From contig JALNYU010000004.1 in the NCBI GenBank assembly GCA_023229645.1, positions 124,001-188,000 on the forward strand: a stretch of 64,000 nucleotides of DNA. Direction: 5' to 3'. The notes beneath the pieces were generated by a model that searched no databases, had not been told where the DNA came from, and worked only from the letters and a program-made list of their open reading frames with translations. Each line of letters opens with the position of its first letter. Position 1 is the first letter of the stretch. The DNA is from Nevskia sp. (lineage in GTDB: Bacteria; Pseudomonadota; Gammaproteobacteria; Nevskiales; Nevskiaceae). Below are positions 51,063 through 60,161 of the stretch, one piece after another. The position numbers and the translations under genes were made by a program.

Positions 51063-52853
51063 TTAGAATTCGGTCCACGTATCTCCTGCGCGCTCAACGT
51101 GCACGCCGTTAGATCGGGATTTACCACTTCCTGCACCGAGACGCGCGCCCATTGCAGCTGCTAATTTTGGCGCCGCAATGGTTGCCTTCTTTCCGTTAAT
51201 CGCACGTGCCCCACTTGGCGCCTGCTGAATCGCAGGTTTCGCTTGCGGCTCTTTTACAAATCCGACCGAATTATCGTTTACAACGAAGACGTCGACGGAA
51301 TTAACCAGACCTACAGCCTGCTCTTCCATACTCCGGGCCGCGGCAGATGCTTCCTCTACCAAGGCGGCATTCTGTTGGGTTACTTCGTCCATCTGCGCAA
51401 TCGCCCGATTAACTTGTTCGATGCCAGAACTTTGCTCAGCGGATGCTGCCGCTATTTGCGTAATGATGTCCGTGACTCGCTTAACACTGGTCACGATCTC
51501 TGACATCGTCTGTCCCGCCTGCGTGACGAGCATTGAACCGTTGCTGACTTTTTCCACTGAGTCGCCAATCAAGGTTTTAATTTCTTTAGCTGCGGCGGCT
51601 GATCGCTGCGCTAAGCTGCGTACTTCAGCGGCGACAACCGCAAAACCACGCCCCTGCTCTCCCGCTCGCGCGGCCTCAACAGCCGCATTCAACGCCAAGA
51701 TATTCGTTTGGAAAGCAATGCCATCAATGACGCTAATGATATCGACGATTTTTTTGCTCGATCCGTTGATAGCGCCCATCGTATCGATGACTTCACCGAC
51801 GACCTGCCCACCTTTTTGCGCAATATCCGAAGCGCCAATGGCCAATTGATTTGCCTGCTTCGCGTTTTCGGCGTTTTGCTTAACGGTTCCCGTCAGTTGC
51901 TCCATCGATGACGCAGTCTCCTCCAGAGAGGCTGCCTGTTGCTCAGTACGACTAGAAAGATCGCTGTTGCCAGACGCAATTTCACCGGCGCCAACGTGAA
52001 TTTCATGGGCTGCCTGTTTAATCTGCCCGATAATGGTTGTTAGGTGGTCAACGGTGCTATTCGCGTCGTCGCGTAGCTTTCCGAAAACCCCTTGGAAATC
52101 ACCTTCCATCTTCTTGGTAAGGTCACCTTCAGCCAACGCGCCCAAAACTTCAATGACGTCGTGCAAGCCTGACGAGGTCACATTCATTAATTGATTGACG
52201 CCTTCTGCGATATTGCGCAGGACGCCTTGCTTACCTTCTAGCGAGATTTCGTTTGAAAAATCACCGCCAGCAGCGGCTTTCACCATATCCAATACTTGCT
52301 CTTCCATCTTGACCTGAGCAGTTACATCGATCCACTGCGCAATTGATCCCAGCTTTTCGCCACTTTCGCTAAAAATAGGGCTAGCGACGAAATCGATTAG
52401 GCGGTCGAAAAACGGCGCGCGGTAGGTGTTCGTTGCGTTCAGACTTTGCATGCGCTTTATCGCCGCATCACTATCGGGATAAATTGCGCCGATACTGCCG
52501 CCGATAAATGTTTCAGTGGTGAACGTCGGGTTGAAACGTTGAATATTGACTTCAACCTGCTTCAACATCCGCAGCAGCGCTTTATTCGCAAAAACCACCG
52601 TACCGTCATTCGCGGCAATACGAATCATCGTATCGAGGTCGTCGAATGACTTCGCGAGAAAATTACCTGAGCAATACTGCAATAAAGAGCCGGGATTGGT
52701 GTCGAAGCGCGGCCGAGGCGCCATGTCGAAATGTACTTCTGGTTTCTGCCGCGTATCGGTCACCGGCGCCGAAGCACCGACAACAGTTTCCGCGTGACTG
52801 GACACCGCCGATTGGGGCGCGGCTTTCGTGTTCCAGAATTTCATTATCGACAT
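51063..52853 (-). CDS. Cytoplasmic PAS-containing methyl-accepting chemotaxis protein
   Basis: A 596-residue MCP without any membrane segment. A PAS domain (about 60-185) includes IRIAANDGTVVFANKALLRM and ends in the usual FSESGEKLGSIAQWIDVT. HAMP-like units (about 190-310) and the signalling domain follow (tip AFQTNILALNAAVEAARAG), and the C-terminus is DTWTEF, the clearest tether of the set. I start it at the ATG at 52853 because AGGAG lies seven bases upstream; the outer ATG at 52874 lacks one. A soluble PAS receptor would sense a cytoplasmic signal such as redox or energy state, but no cofactor residue can be assigned. Confidence 0.93.
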   Translation of the reverse strand: MSIMKFWNTKAAPQSAVSSHAETVVGASAPVTDTRQKPEVHFDMAPRPRFDTNPGSLLQYCSGNFLAKSFDDLDTMIRIAANDGTVVFANKALLRMLKQVEVNIQRFNPTFTTETFIGGSIGAIYPDSDAAIKRMQSLNATNTYRAPFFDRLIDFVASPIFSESGEKLGSIAQWIDVTAQVKMEEQVLDMVKAAAGGDFSNEISLEGKQGVLRNIAEGVNQLMNVTSSGLHDVIEVLGALAEGDLTKKMEGDFQGVFGKLRDDANSTVDHLTTIIGQIKQAAHEIHVGAGEIASGNSDLSSRTEQQAASLEETASSMEQLTGTVKQNAENAKQANQLAIGASDIAQKGGQVVGEVIDTMGAINGSSKKIVDIISVIDGIAFQTNILALNAAVEAARAGEQGRGFAVVAAEVRSLAQRSAAAAKEIKTLIGDSVEKVSNGSMLVTQAGQTMSEIVTSVKRVTDIITQIAAASAEQSSGIEQVNRAIAQMDEVTQQNAALVEEASAAARSMEEQAVGLVNSVDVFVVNDNSVGFVKEPQAKPAIQQAPSGARAINGKKATIAAPKLAAAMGARLGAGSGKSRSNGVHVERAGDTWTEF

Positions 52854-52913
52854 GGCTTTACTCCTGAATGCCAAACACTATAGGTCTAACCCCGACTCTC
52901 TATTTTTTCTACA

Positions 52914-55193
52914 TTAGAACTCAGACCACTGTTCGTCCTGCTTAAGCGCCGCGTTACCCGAACCATTTACCGCGACCGCCGCAGGCCGCCGAGCGGGTAC
53001 TACCGACTTCGGACGTGCCGCGACTGGCTTGGCACGAACCTGTGCCGTCGTCGCCTTAAAGGTCGCGGGTGCCGGTTGGCTAGCCGGGCTACGGCCAACG
53101 TCGCGATTCAGCTTGAATTGGCCCACGGTGCCGGTCAGGCCGTCAGCCTGCTCTTCCAGCGAGCGCGCCGCAGCTGACGCTTGCTCGACCAGCGCGGCGT
53201 TCTGCTGCGTCACTTCGTCCATCTGCGTAATCGTCTGGTTGACCTGTTCGATCCCCTGACTTTGTTCCTGCGACGCAGCGCTGATTTCCGACATGATGTC
53301 CGTCACCCGCTTCACGCTGGTCACGATTTCGTCCATCGTCTTGCCGGCCTGCTCGACCAACAATGTGCCGTTGCCGACTTTCTCAACCGAGTCGCTGATC
53401 AAGCCTTTAATCTCTTTCGCCGCACCAGCCGAGCGCTGGGCCAGGCTGCGCACTTCCGCTGCCACCACCGCAAAGCCACGGCCTTGCTCACCCGCCCGGG
53501 CTGCTTCTACCGCCGCATTCAACGCCAAGATGTTGGTTTGGAATGCGATGCCGTCAATCACGCTGATGATGTCGACGATCTTCTTCGACGATTCGTTGAT
53601 CGACGCCATTGTCGTTACCACTTCACCCACTACGCGGCCACCTTTCGATGCTACGTCCGCCGCGCCGATGGCGAGTTGATTCGCTTGCTTGGCGTTCTCA
53701 GCGTTCTGCCGAACCGTGCTGGTGAGTTCTTCCATCGACGACGCCGTTTCTTCCAGCGATGCCGCCTGCTGTTCCGTACGGCCGGATAGGTCGCTGTTGC
53801 CCGTAGCAATTTCGCGCGAGGCAGTACCAATCAAATCGGTGGCTTGTTTGATCTGCGTAACAATCCCGGTGAGTTGGTTAACAGTGGAGTTCGTATCGTC
53901 GCGTAGCTTGGCGAAGATACCGCGGAAATCGCCCTCCATCTTCTGCGTTAGATCGCCATCAGCCAAGGCACTTAGCACTACCATCAAATCGTTCAACGCA
54001 CTGGCGTTGATTTCCATTAGTTTGTTCAGGCCGTCGACCATGACACGGAATTCGTACTGATAGGCATCGGCGTCGCCACGGACGCTAAAGTCGCCCTCTA
54101 CGGCCGCCTGCACCAGCTTCTTGACTTCATTGTTCATGCCCACCAAGTTCTTCTTAGCAACGTCCATCGCCTCGGTCAGTACGGCCTTCTTGCCGGGCAG
54201 GCGTTCCATATCTTGCGATAGATCGCCGATTGCGTAGCGCTTGATCAGCTCAACAAGACGCATTTTTACTTTGATGTGCGCGGCGACCAATTCATTACCG
54301 CCGCGGGCGATTTCGCCATACGACCCTGGGAATTGCTTGGCATCGATATAGTGATCGATCCAACCGGCTTCGTGCTGATCCGCCATTTCCTTCTGCGCGG
54401 CCGTGAACTGCGTCAGAACCCCGACAACACCTTTCATCGACTGCAGTAGCCGCCCAGTTTCATCGGACGCCGCACTATCGATCTGGATGTCAAAGTCGCC
54501 TTTGGCGATACGGTTTGCAGCACTGACGGCCTCATTTAGAGGCTTTCCAATAATCCGCGCAAGCAGCCAGCCCAGCAACAATGAAATAATGACAACTGCA
54601 GCAGTCGCCACTAGGATCAAAGAAACAGACTTGCCATAGGCTAATTTCGACTCTGTTACGGTCTCAGCGGCAGCCTTCGTATTGAATTCGATGCTCGCGT
54701 CAATTGCGTCGGAGAAGGCACCCCGCGCATCTAACGCCTCACCGTCTAATATCGCGATCGCGTCACTTAGTCTCCCCTCATTTACCGCGGCGACCATTTT
54801 GTCGTGAAGACCAAAATACTTTTCTTGGCGCAGTTGGATGTCGCCAAACAGACCTTCTTCGTCGCCGGGAGTAATAAACTGCTTGTACATTACCTCGGTG
54901 TCGAGAAACTTTTGCTTGTCCTTATCCACCATTTTCATTTGGTCGGCGCGAAGGCTAGAATCCTCAGACTTCATCGCTTGAATTTCGTGCAATCTGAACA
55001 ATAAAACCGACGCTTGCATCTGATGTAATGCGTCTATCGACGGCATCCAATTGCCGTTTATGTCTTCGATTAGTTGATTAGATCCGCTGAGCCGAAATAG
55101 CGAAAACGCGCCCAAGCTGGCAGTAATAACAGATGTAATTAAAAACGCAAATAATAACTTTGCGGTTATCGATAAATTAGAAAAATTTTTCAT
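52914..55193 (-). CDS. Methyl-accepting chemotaxis protein with four-helix-bundle sensor
   Basis: A 759-residue chemoreceptor. TM1 (about 10-30) and TM2 (about 188-212) flank a periplasmic domain of about 155 residues that looks like a four-helix-bundle sensor (4HB_MCP), with LIEDINGNWMPSIDALHQMQ at its start. HAMP (about 212-265) is followed by several HAMP-like repeats and the MCP domain (about 450-690). The C-terminus ends EQWSEF, a tether pentapeptide. It follows cheW by 47 bases. Its signalling domain shares about 620 nearly identical bases with the MCP at 45845 and a shorter stretch with the one at 48559. Confidence 0.94.
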   Translation of the reverse strand: MKNFSNLSITAKLLFAFLITSVITASLGAFSLFRLSGSNQLIEDINGNWMPSIDALHQMQASVLLFRLHEIQAMKSEDSSLRADQMKMVDKDKQKFLDTEVMYKQFITPGDEEGLFGDIQLRQEKYFGLHDKMVAAVNEGRLSDAIAILDGEALDARGAFSDAIDASIEFNTKAAAETVTESKLAYGKSVSLILVATAAVVIISLLLGWLLARIIGKPLNEAVSAANRIAKGDFDIQIDSAASDETGRLLQSMKGVVGVLTQFTAAQKEMADQHEAGWIDHYIDAKQFPGSYGEIARGGNELVAAHIKVKMRLVELIKRYAIGDLSQDMERLPGKKAVLTEAMDVAKKNLVGMNNEVKKLVQAAVEGDFSVRGDADAYQYEFRVMVDGLNKLMEINASALNDLMVVLSALADGDLTQKMEGDFRGIFAKLRDDTNSTVNQLTGIVTQIKQATDLIGTASREIATGNSDLSGRTEQQAASLEETASSMEELTSTVRQNAENAKQANQLAIGAADVASKGGRVVGEVVTTMASINESSKKIVDIISVIDGIAFQTNILALNAAVEAARAGEQGRGFAVVAAEVRSLAQRSAGAAKEIKGLISDSVEKVGNGTLLVEQAGKTMDEIVTSVKRVTDIMSEISAASQEQSQGIEQVNQTITQMDEVTQQNAALVEQASAAARSLEEQADGLTGTVGQFKLNRDVGRSPASQPAPATFKATTAQVRAKPVAARPKSVVPARRPAAVAVNGSGNAALKQDEQWSEF

Positions 55194-55240
55194 GGTGGAC
55201 TCGTATATTTTTACGTTGCGGGGGTATCCGTACGAAAGTA

Positions 55241-55753
55241 TTAGGCTGCCAACGCTGCATCAGTGTTGAACAGATTCATTTCGGTCGAGCCCATCAACTT
55301 CTCGATGTCGACCAGGATCAGCATCCGCTGATCCACCGTGCCAAGCCCAGCCAGATAACGCGTATCCAGCGTCCCGCCGAATTCTGGTGGTGGCATGATT
55401 TGGTTGTCTTCCAGGGTGATAACATCTGACACACCGTCGACAACCACTCCGACGACGCGTCCAGCGATGTTGAGAACAATCATCACCGTCAGCTCGTTGT
55501 ATTCAACGCGCCCTAGATTAAATTTAATACGCAGGTCAACCACCGGCACGATCGTGCCACGGAGGTTGATAACCCCTTTGATAAACGCGGGGGTATCCGG
55601 GATATGGGTTACGGTGTCGTAACCGCGGATTTCCTGGACTTTAAGAATATCGACCCCATACTCTTCGTTGCCGAGCGTGAATGTTAGAAATTCGTTGGCG
55701 GCAGAGGTGTCGAGGCGCTGGGTCCCGAAAGGCTGGGATTGATTTGTGCTCAT
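55241..55753 (-). CDS. cheW: Chemotaxis coupling protein CheW
   Basis: CheW of 170 residues, which links MCPs to CheA in the signalling array. The CheW fold is clear: FLTFTLGNEEYGVDILKVQEIRGY, IKGVINLRGTIVPVVDLRIKF, and the C-terminal GVVVDGVSDVITL. It lies 18 bases after cheA and 47 bases before the first MCP. AGGAG precedes the ATG. It is one of two cheW genes in the window; this one should serve the adjacent cheA and MCP genes, though cross-use is likely. Confidence 0.97.
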   Translation of the reverse strand: MSTNQSQPFGTQRLDTSAANEFLTFTLGNEEYGVDILKVQEIRGYDTVTHIPDTPAFIKGVINLRGTIVPVVDLRIKFNLGRVEYNELTVMIVLNIAGRVVGVVVDGVSDVITLEDNQIMPPPEFGGTLDTRYLAGLGTVDQRMLILVDIEKLMGSTEMNLFNTDAALAA

Positions 55754-55771
55754 TTTTTTACTAGCTCCTGT

Positions 55772-57811
55772 TCAGGCGGCGACGGCGCGATTGCTCGCGC
55801 GAATTAAATCGGCAACATCAATGATTAATGCAACGCGACCGTCGCCGAGTATGGTCGCCCCTGAAATGTAGGGAATTCGTTTGTAGTTCGCTTCTAAGCT
55901 CTTAATAACAACTTGCTGCTGTCCGACGAGTTCATCAACTTGCAAAGCAAGCTTGCGGCCGTCAGCTTCGAGCAAGACTAGAATTCCGTTGTGTGCGTCG
56001 CGTACTTCAGTGTGAATATTGAACAGTTGTGACAGCGCAAGCAGCGGCACGTATTCGTTACGAACGCGGACCACTTGGCCGCTGCCGGCAACTGATTTCA
56101 CCTGTTCCTGCGTCGGCTGCAATGACTCAACCACGGACGACAAAGGAAGAATGAAAACTTCGGTGCCGACGGCGATCGACATACCGTCCAAAATCGCGAG
56201 CGTTAGTGGCAAGCGGATAACGGTGCGAGAGCCGGAGCCGGTGTCGGAGTTAAGCTCGACACTGCCGCCCAGCGCGGCGATATTCTTTTTGACAACGTCC
56301 ATGCCGACGCCGCGGCCAGAAACGTCGGTTACCTTTTCGGCGGTTGAGAAGCCTGGCGTGAATATCAGTTGCCAGACCTCGCTGTTGCTCATCGTATCGC
56401 TGACCGGAAGGCCGTTCGCGCGGGCTTTGTCGAGTATTCGTGTACGGTCTAGTCCGCGGCCGTCGTCGATCACTTCGATAATGATATGACCGCCTTGATG
56501 CGAGGCTTTCAGCGTAATCGTGCCGGAAGGATCTTTGCCTGCGGCGATGCGTTGCTCCGGCGTTTCAATCCCGTGGTCGAGGCTATTGCGAACCAAGTGA
56601 TTCAGCGGATCAGCTATTTTCTCGATCACGCTCTTATCAAGTTCGGTAGATTCGCCGACGGTGGTCAGGCGAACTTGCTTGTTTAGCTTGGCAGCGAGAT
56701 CACGCACTACCCTTGGGAAGCGGCTAAACACGCTTTCAATCGGCAGCATGCGGGTGCTCATTACGGCTTCTTGCAGCTGCCGCGTATTGCGGTTGAGCTG
56801 CGATAAACCCGCGAGGAGCTTTTCATTGATTGCCGGATCAAGCGTCGACGCTTGCTGTTCTAGCATCGCCTGCGTAATCACCAATTCGCCGACTAGGTTA
56901 ATGAGCGCATCAATTTTTTCGGTGCTGACGCGAATCGAGCTGGAATCGCCGGTTCTTGCCGTATTGGCCGTGGCTTGCGTGCTCGCAACTGGTGCCGGAA
57001 CTGCGGCTTCGGTGCTCGCCCCGCCTTGTACCAGCGTTAACACCGGCTTACCCGATGGCGTCTCGCTCACTGCCGCTGCGGCGACAACCGGCGCATGCTG
57101 TAGCGGAGAAATACGAAGATAGCTTTCGTCCTCCACCCACGTAAATTGCTCTTCAACTTCGATCTTCGGCGCGGTGCTTTCCAACTTTAACGTCCACGCC
57201 AAATAGCAGCTCTCAATGTCGGCATCAGCGAAAGACGGCAATTTGCTGACATCAACGTCGACTTTCATTTCACCGAGCGCGCCAACGCCCCGTAAGATTC
57301 GTAGGGGATCATTCCCGCTACGGAATAAATCAGGCTTAGGTTCGAATTGAATCAGCCAGCCGCTGCTCGCCTCGTCTGCGGGCTTCGCCTGCGCCACAAC
57401 TTCTGTCGCTTTAGCGCCGCTGCCGTTCGCCAATGCAGCAGCAATTTCCGCTTGCGTGGACGCAACGGCGCTTGCATCGACGCTGGCACCATCGCGCGCT
57501 GCGCGAAGCAGGCCGCGCAAGACATCGACGATACGCAAAAATAAGTCAACGTCGTTTTGCTGGATCGTGCGCTTACCACTGCGCATCTGGTCTAGCAAGG
57601 TTTCGACACCGTGTGTGTATTCAGCCACCCCGGCAAAGCCAAATGTTGCCGCACCGCCCTTGATCGAATGGGCGGAGCGGAAAATCAGGTTAATGCCTTC
57701 CGCGTCCGGCGCGTTGGGATCGAGTTCTAGGAGCGCTTGCTCCATCGTATCGAGACCTTCGAAACTTTCCTCGAAAAAACTTTTGTGGAATCTTTCCAGA
57801 TCGATACTCAT
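55772..57811 (-). CDS. cheA: Chemotaxis histidine kinase CheA (second copy)
   Basis: CheA of 679 residues. P1 has the phosphorylated His at residue 48 (SAHSIKGGAATFGF). A middle region of about 200 residues (115-310) is Ala-rich and unlike the E. coli P2. P3 dimerisation helices, the P4 kinase core (LVRNSLDHGIETPEQ, VIDDGRGLD, DVSGRGVGMDVVKK), and the CheW-like P5 complete it. I start at the ATG at 57811 (GGAG nine bases before); a GTG two codons earlier is closer to it. A consensus sigma-28 promoter lies about 50 bases upstream, and it leads the cheA-cheW-MCP-cheRDB run. Confidence 0.97.
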   Translation of the reverse strand: MSIDLERFHKSFFEESFEGLDTMEQALLELDPNAPDAEGINLIFRSAHSIKGGAATFGFAGVAEYTHGVETLLDQMRSGKRTIQQNDVDLFLRIVDVLRGLLRAARDGASVDASAVASTQAEIAAALANGSGAKATEVVAQAKPADEASSGWLIQFEPKPDLFRSGNDPLRILRGVGALGEMKVDVDVSKLPSFADADIESCYLAWTLKLESTAPKIEVEEQFTWVEDESYLRISPLQHAPVVAAAAVSETPSGKPVLTLVQGGASTEAAVPAPVASTQATANTARTGDSSSIRVSTEKIDALINLVGELVITQAMLEQQASTLDPAINEKLLAGLSQLNRNTRQLQEAVMSTRMLPIESVFSRFPRVVRDLAAKLNKQVRLTTVGESTELDKSVIEKIADPLNHLVRNSLDHGIETPEQRIAAGKDPSGTITLKASHQGGHIIIEVIDDGRGLDRTRILDKARANGLPVSDTMSNSEVWQLIFTPGFSTAEKVTDVSGRGVGMDVVKKNIAALGGSVELNSDTGSGSRTVIRLPLTLAILDGMSIAVGTEVFILPLSSVVESLQPTQEQVKSVAGSGQVVRVRNEYVPLLALSQLFNIHTEVRDAHNGILVLLEADGRKLALQVDELVGQQQVVIKSLEANYKRIPYISGATILGDGRVALIIDVADLIRASNRAVAA

Positions 57812-57863
57812 GGGCACTCGCTCCGCAGCTGGGTCGGCAGCATGTTTAGGTCTTGACCGTTCT

Positions 57864-57890
57864 TTATCGGCATCATGTCGAAAGGCTTTA
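57864..57890 (-). promoter_or_regulatory. Consensus sigma-28 promoter of the second cheA operon
   Basis: On the minus strand TAAA (57890-57887), 15 bases, GCCGATAA (57871-57864): every core position matches the FliA consensus TAAA-N15-GCCGATAA. Transcription would begin about 45 bases before the cheA ATG. Confidence 0.88.
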
Positions 57891-58032
57891 CAGCCTTGTT
57901 TGTTTTGTAATGAGTCACGACACTACATAGGCAAGGCGTGTTCCAGGGCGGGATGACAGGTCCTTGACGAAATTCGTCGTAAATCTTCCGATGTGGTCAC
58001 CAACCCTTACCCGTATAGGTAGGCAGAAACAA

Positions 58033-58065
58033 AAAAAACCGAGCGCTGGTCGGCGCCCGGTTTTT
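58033..58065 (-). terminator. Rho-independent terminator after the REC-HDOD gene
   Basis: On the minus strand AAAACCG-G-GCGC and GCGC-T-CGGTTTT form an 11-pair stem with one mismatch, followed by a long T-run. It separates the upstream cheA-mot operon from the sigma-28 cheA operon. Confidence 0.85.
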
Positions 58066-58083
58066 GAGGAGTTGCGTTTTAGA

Positions 58084-59292
58084 TTAAGCCGCAGCCGGTG
58101 CTTGCGTCGCAGCGATCCACTTTGGGAGTTCGCCGAGCATGCCGACGCTGCGCAGATATTCGCGATCGAAGCGGTCGTAGGGATCTGCCTTCGCAACGCC
58201 TGGTGTCGGGCGTAGATGGTCTAGTGCGTCAGCAACGTGAATCGCGCCGGCGATTCCGAACTGCGGTTCTGGCAAATCGGCCGGCCGGTGATGAAACGCG
58301 ACCGCTTCAACCAAGGGGTTTGGCAGCCCCCATAGCGCGAGAATATGGGCGCTGATTTCGGCATGCGTGCATTTGAAGACAATTTGCTCGGCTTGATGCA
58401 GAGGGACGCCTTTCGCTTCAGCCAGTTCACGCGTGCGCGAGAAGTCTTCGGGCAACGCAACTGCCAATGCAACCCGCCCGATGTCGTGCAGAATCGAGGC
58501 GCAAAATGCCGTTCGCTGCTGCTCGCGATCGGTCAACAACTGCTGAGTTAAGCTGCCGACACGCAACGCATGTTGTTGAATCTCTTCCAGGGAAAAACCT
58601 TTCGGCGCACACATTTTCGACATCGCCCGAAATAGCTCGGCCGAGGCGACTAGGCTGCGAATCGGCTCAAAGCCAAGATAAGTAACAGCTTCTCGAATGT
58701 GCGTAACCCGACGCGTTAAACCGAAGAACGCGGAATTGACGAGCTGCAGCAAACGCAGTGTCATCGCCATATCTTGTTCGATGATTTCGGCAACAGACTT
58801 CGCCGTGCCGCGACCCGAATTTAATTCCTGATTCAATGCTTGGAATAGACGGGGGACCGCCGGCAAGCTCTTTAACGAACCAACCGCCGCGGTAACGCCT
58901 GGGCTATACAAGCAGAGTTGCAACGCCCGCGCACGTACAATGACCTGACGCAGTTGCGTAAGATCGCAAGGCTTGGCGAGAAATTGATGGGCAACGGGCA
59001 AGCTACGCATCACTGCGTCCTGGCTGGTATTGCCTGACAGGATTAAACGTACCGTTTCCGGCCAGCGTAGCCGCACTTGCCGCAGCAGCTCAGCGCCGTC
59101 CATATCGGCCATTTTCATGTCGGTTACGACGACGTCGGTCGGTTGCTCTTGCATCGCAATCAACGCCGCCTGGGCGCCGGATACAAAGCGCATACGCCAC
59201 TCGTCCCGAAGCACTTTTAGACGACTTTCTAGCCCTTCAAGGGTCGATAAATCATCGTCAACAAACAGAACCTCGGTCATGACCTTGCTCAT
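58084..59292 (-). CDS. Response regulator with HDOD domain
   Basis: A 402-residue protein with a receiver domain (1-125) and an HDOD output domain (about 135-345). The receiver has VDDDLSTLEG, the phosphorylatable Asp at 58 in VVTDMKMADMDG, and the Lys in LAKPCD. The HDOD domain has the HD-like signature SILHDIGRVALAVALPEDF and HAEISAHILALWGLP; most HDOD domains have lost phosphohydrolase activity and act in protein contacts. A proline-rich tail follows. It lies seven bases after the cheY-like gene and before a terminator, so it ends the cheA-mot operon. GGGGTG nine bases before the ATG at 59292 supports the start. Confidence 0.93.
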   Translation of the reverse strand: MSKVMTEVLFVDDDLSTLEGLESRLKVLRDEWRMRFVSGAQAALIAMQEQPTDVVVTDMKMADMDGAELLRQVRLRWPETVRLILSGNTSQDAVMRSLPVAHQFLAKPCDLTQLRQVIVRARALQLCLYSPGVTAAVGSLKSLPAVPRLFQALNQELNSGRGTAKSVAEIIEQDMAMTLRLLQLVNSAFFGLTRRVTHIREAVTYLGFEPIRSLVASAELFRAMSKMCAPKGFSLEEIQQHALRVGSLTQQLLTDREQQRTAFCASILHDIGRVALAVALPEDFSRTRELAEAKGVPLHQAEQIVFKCTHAEISAHILALWGLPNPLVEAVAFHHRPADLPEPQFGIAGAIHVADALDHLRPTPGVAKADPYDRFDREYLRSVGMLGELPKWIAATQAPAAA

Positions 59293-59299
59293 GCGACAG

Positions 59300-59665
59300 T
59301 CACCCCAAAACGCGCTGAATCGTAGAAATCAACTGCTCCGGGTTGAAGGGTTTGACCAACCAACCGGTCGCGCCCGCTGCTTTCCCTTCCGCTTTCTTTT
59401 CGGGCGTGGACTCAGTGGTTAACATCAACAGTGGCGTGAATTTATAGTCAGCCAACTGGCGAAGATTCTTCACCAACGTCAACCCGTCCATATTCGGCAT
59501 GTTGACGTCGGCCAGCACCAAACGAAATTTCTCGGTTTGGGCCAGCTTCAGAGCGACAGCCCCGTCTTCAGCCTCAGCGACGTCATACCCGGCGGACTTC
59601 AACGTGAATGCCACCATCTGCCGCATTGAAGCGGAATCATCTACTGCTAATACTCGCTGGCTCAT
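59300..59665 (-). CDS. Single-domain CheY-like response regulator
   Basis: A 121-residue receiver of CheY type: VDDSASMRQMVAFTLKSAGY, acidic pocket Asp, phosphorylatable Asp at 53 (LADVNMPNMDGL), and Lys in WLVKPF. No output domain. It overlaps the STAS gene by four bases upstream and is followed by the REC-HDOD gene after seven. It probably takes phosphate from CheA. Whether it is the motor-binding CheY is not settled, since the main cheY of such clusters usually lies upstream near fliA, outside this window. Confidence 0.93.
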   Translation of the reverse strand: MSQRVLAVDDSASMRQMVAFTLKSAGYDVAEAEDGAVALKLAQTEKFRLVLADVNMPNMDGLTLVKNLRQLADYKFTPLLMLTTESTPEKKAEGKAAGATGWLVKPFNPEQLISTIQRVLG

Positions 59666-60027
59666 GGCTCTTCCTGGGCGATCTGCAAAAGCGTGGTAAC
59701 ACCCAGTAGCGCGGCAGCGTTAAGCAACGCTGCAGATGGCTGCTGCCACTGGACCTTACGACCGGCACTCCGCCGGTCACGACAAAATAGGCAAAACAAC
59801 TGCAAAACGGCGGTATGGACGCGCTGAACATCGGCGCCATCAAGGACCACTGTTTGCGGTGACTCAATTCGTTCCGCAAGCGCCGCATGTAGCGCAGACG
59901 CTTGTTCAATACCCAACTCGGCCGGAAGCTTTAACGCTGCCGGCGCTTTCGCTCGCTTACGCTTGCTACGCGGCGGCGGCGCCACAACCGGCGCTTCAGC
60001 AACCCCTTCGGCAACTATTTCATCCAT
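59662..60027 (-). CDS. STAS-domain protein
   Basis: A 121-residue protein with a basic N-terminal region (about 20-32, KRKRAK) and a STAS domain (about 32-118) of the type found in anti-sigma antagonists. LPAELGIEQASALHAALAE and TVVLDGADVQRVHTAVLQLF fit the fold. The usual phosphorylated Ser after Asp is not in the expected place (RVHTA), so regulation by phosphorylation is uncertain. Small STAS proteins occur in the same position, between cheY-like and cheW genes, in related chemotaxis clusters. Its start overlaps nothing upstream (134-base gap to cheW); its end overlaps the cheY-like gene by four bases. Confidence 0.85.
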   Translation of the reverse strand: MDEIVAEGVAEAPVVAPPPRSKRKRAKAPAALKLPAELGIEQASALHAALAERIESPQTVVLDGADVQRVHTAVLQLFCLFCRDRRSAGRKVQWQQPSAALLNAAALLGVTTLLQIAQEEP

Positions 60028-60161
60028 CGCGTTCTCCCTACTGCAACGACAACCAGAATATGCAGGCGTTTTCTGCGGCTTTCGAACATCTGTTCATAGT
60101 CAGTAAGGCAAGTCCCATACCCGTACCCCTACGACGCTTTTCCGGCACGCCCTGACACATC

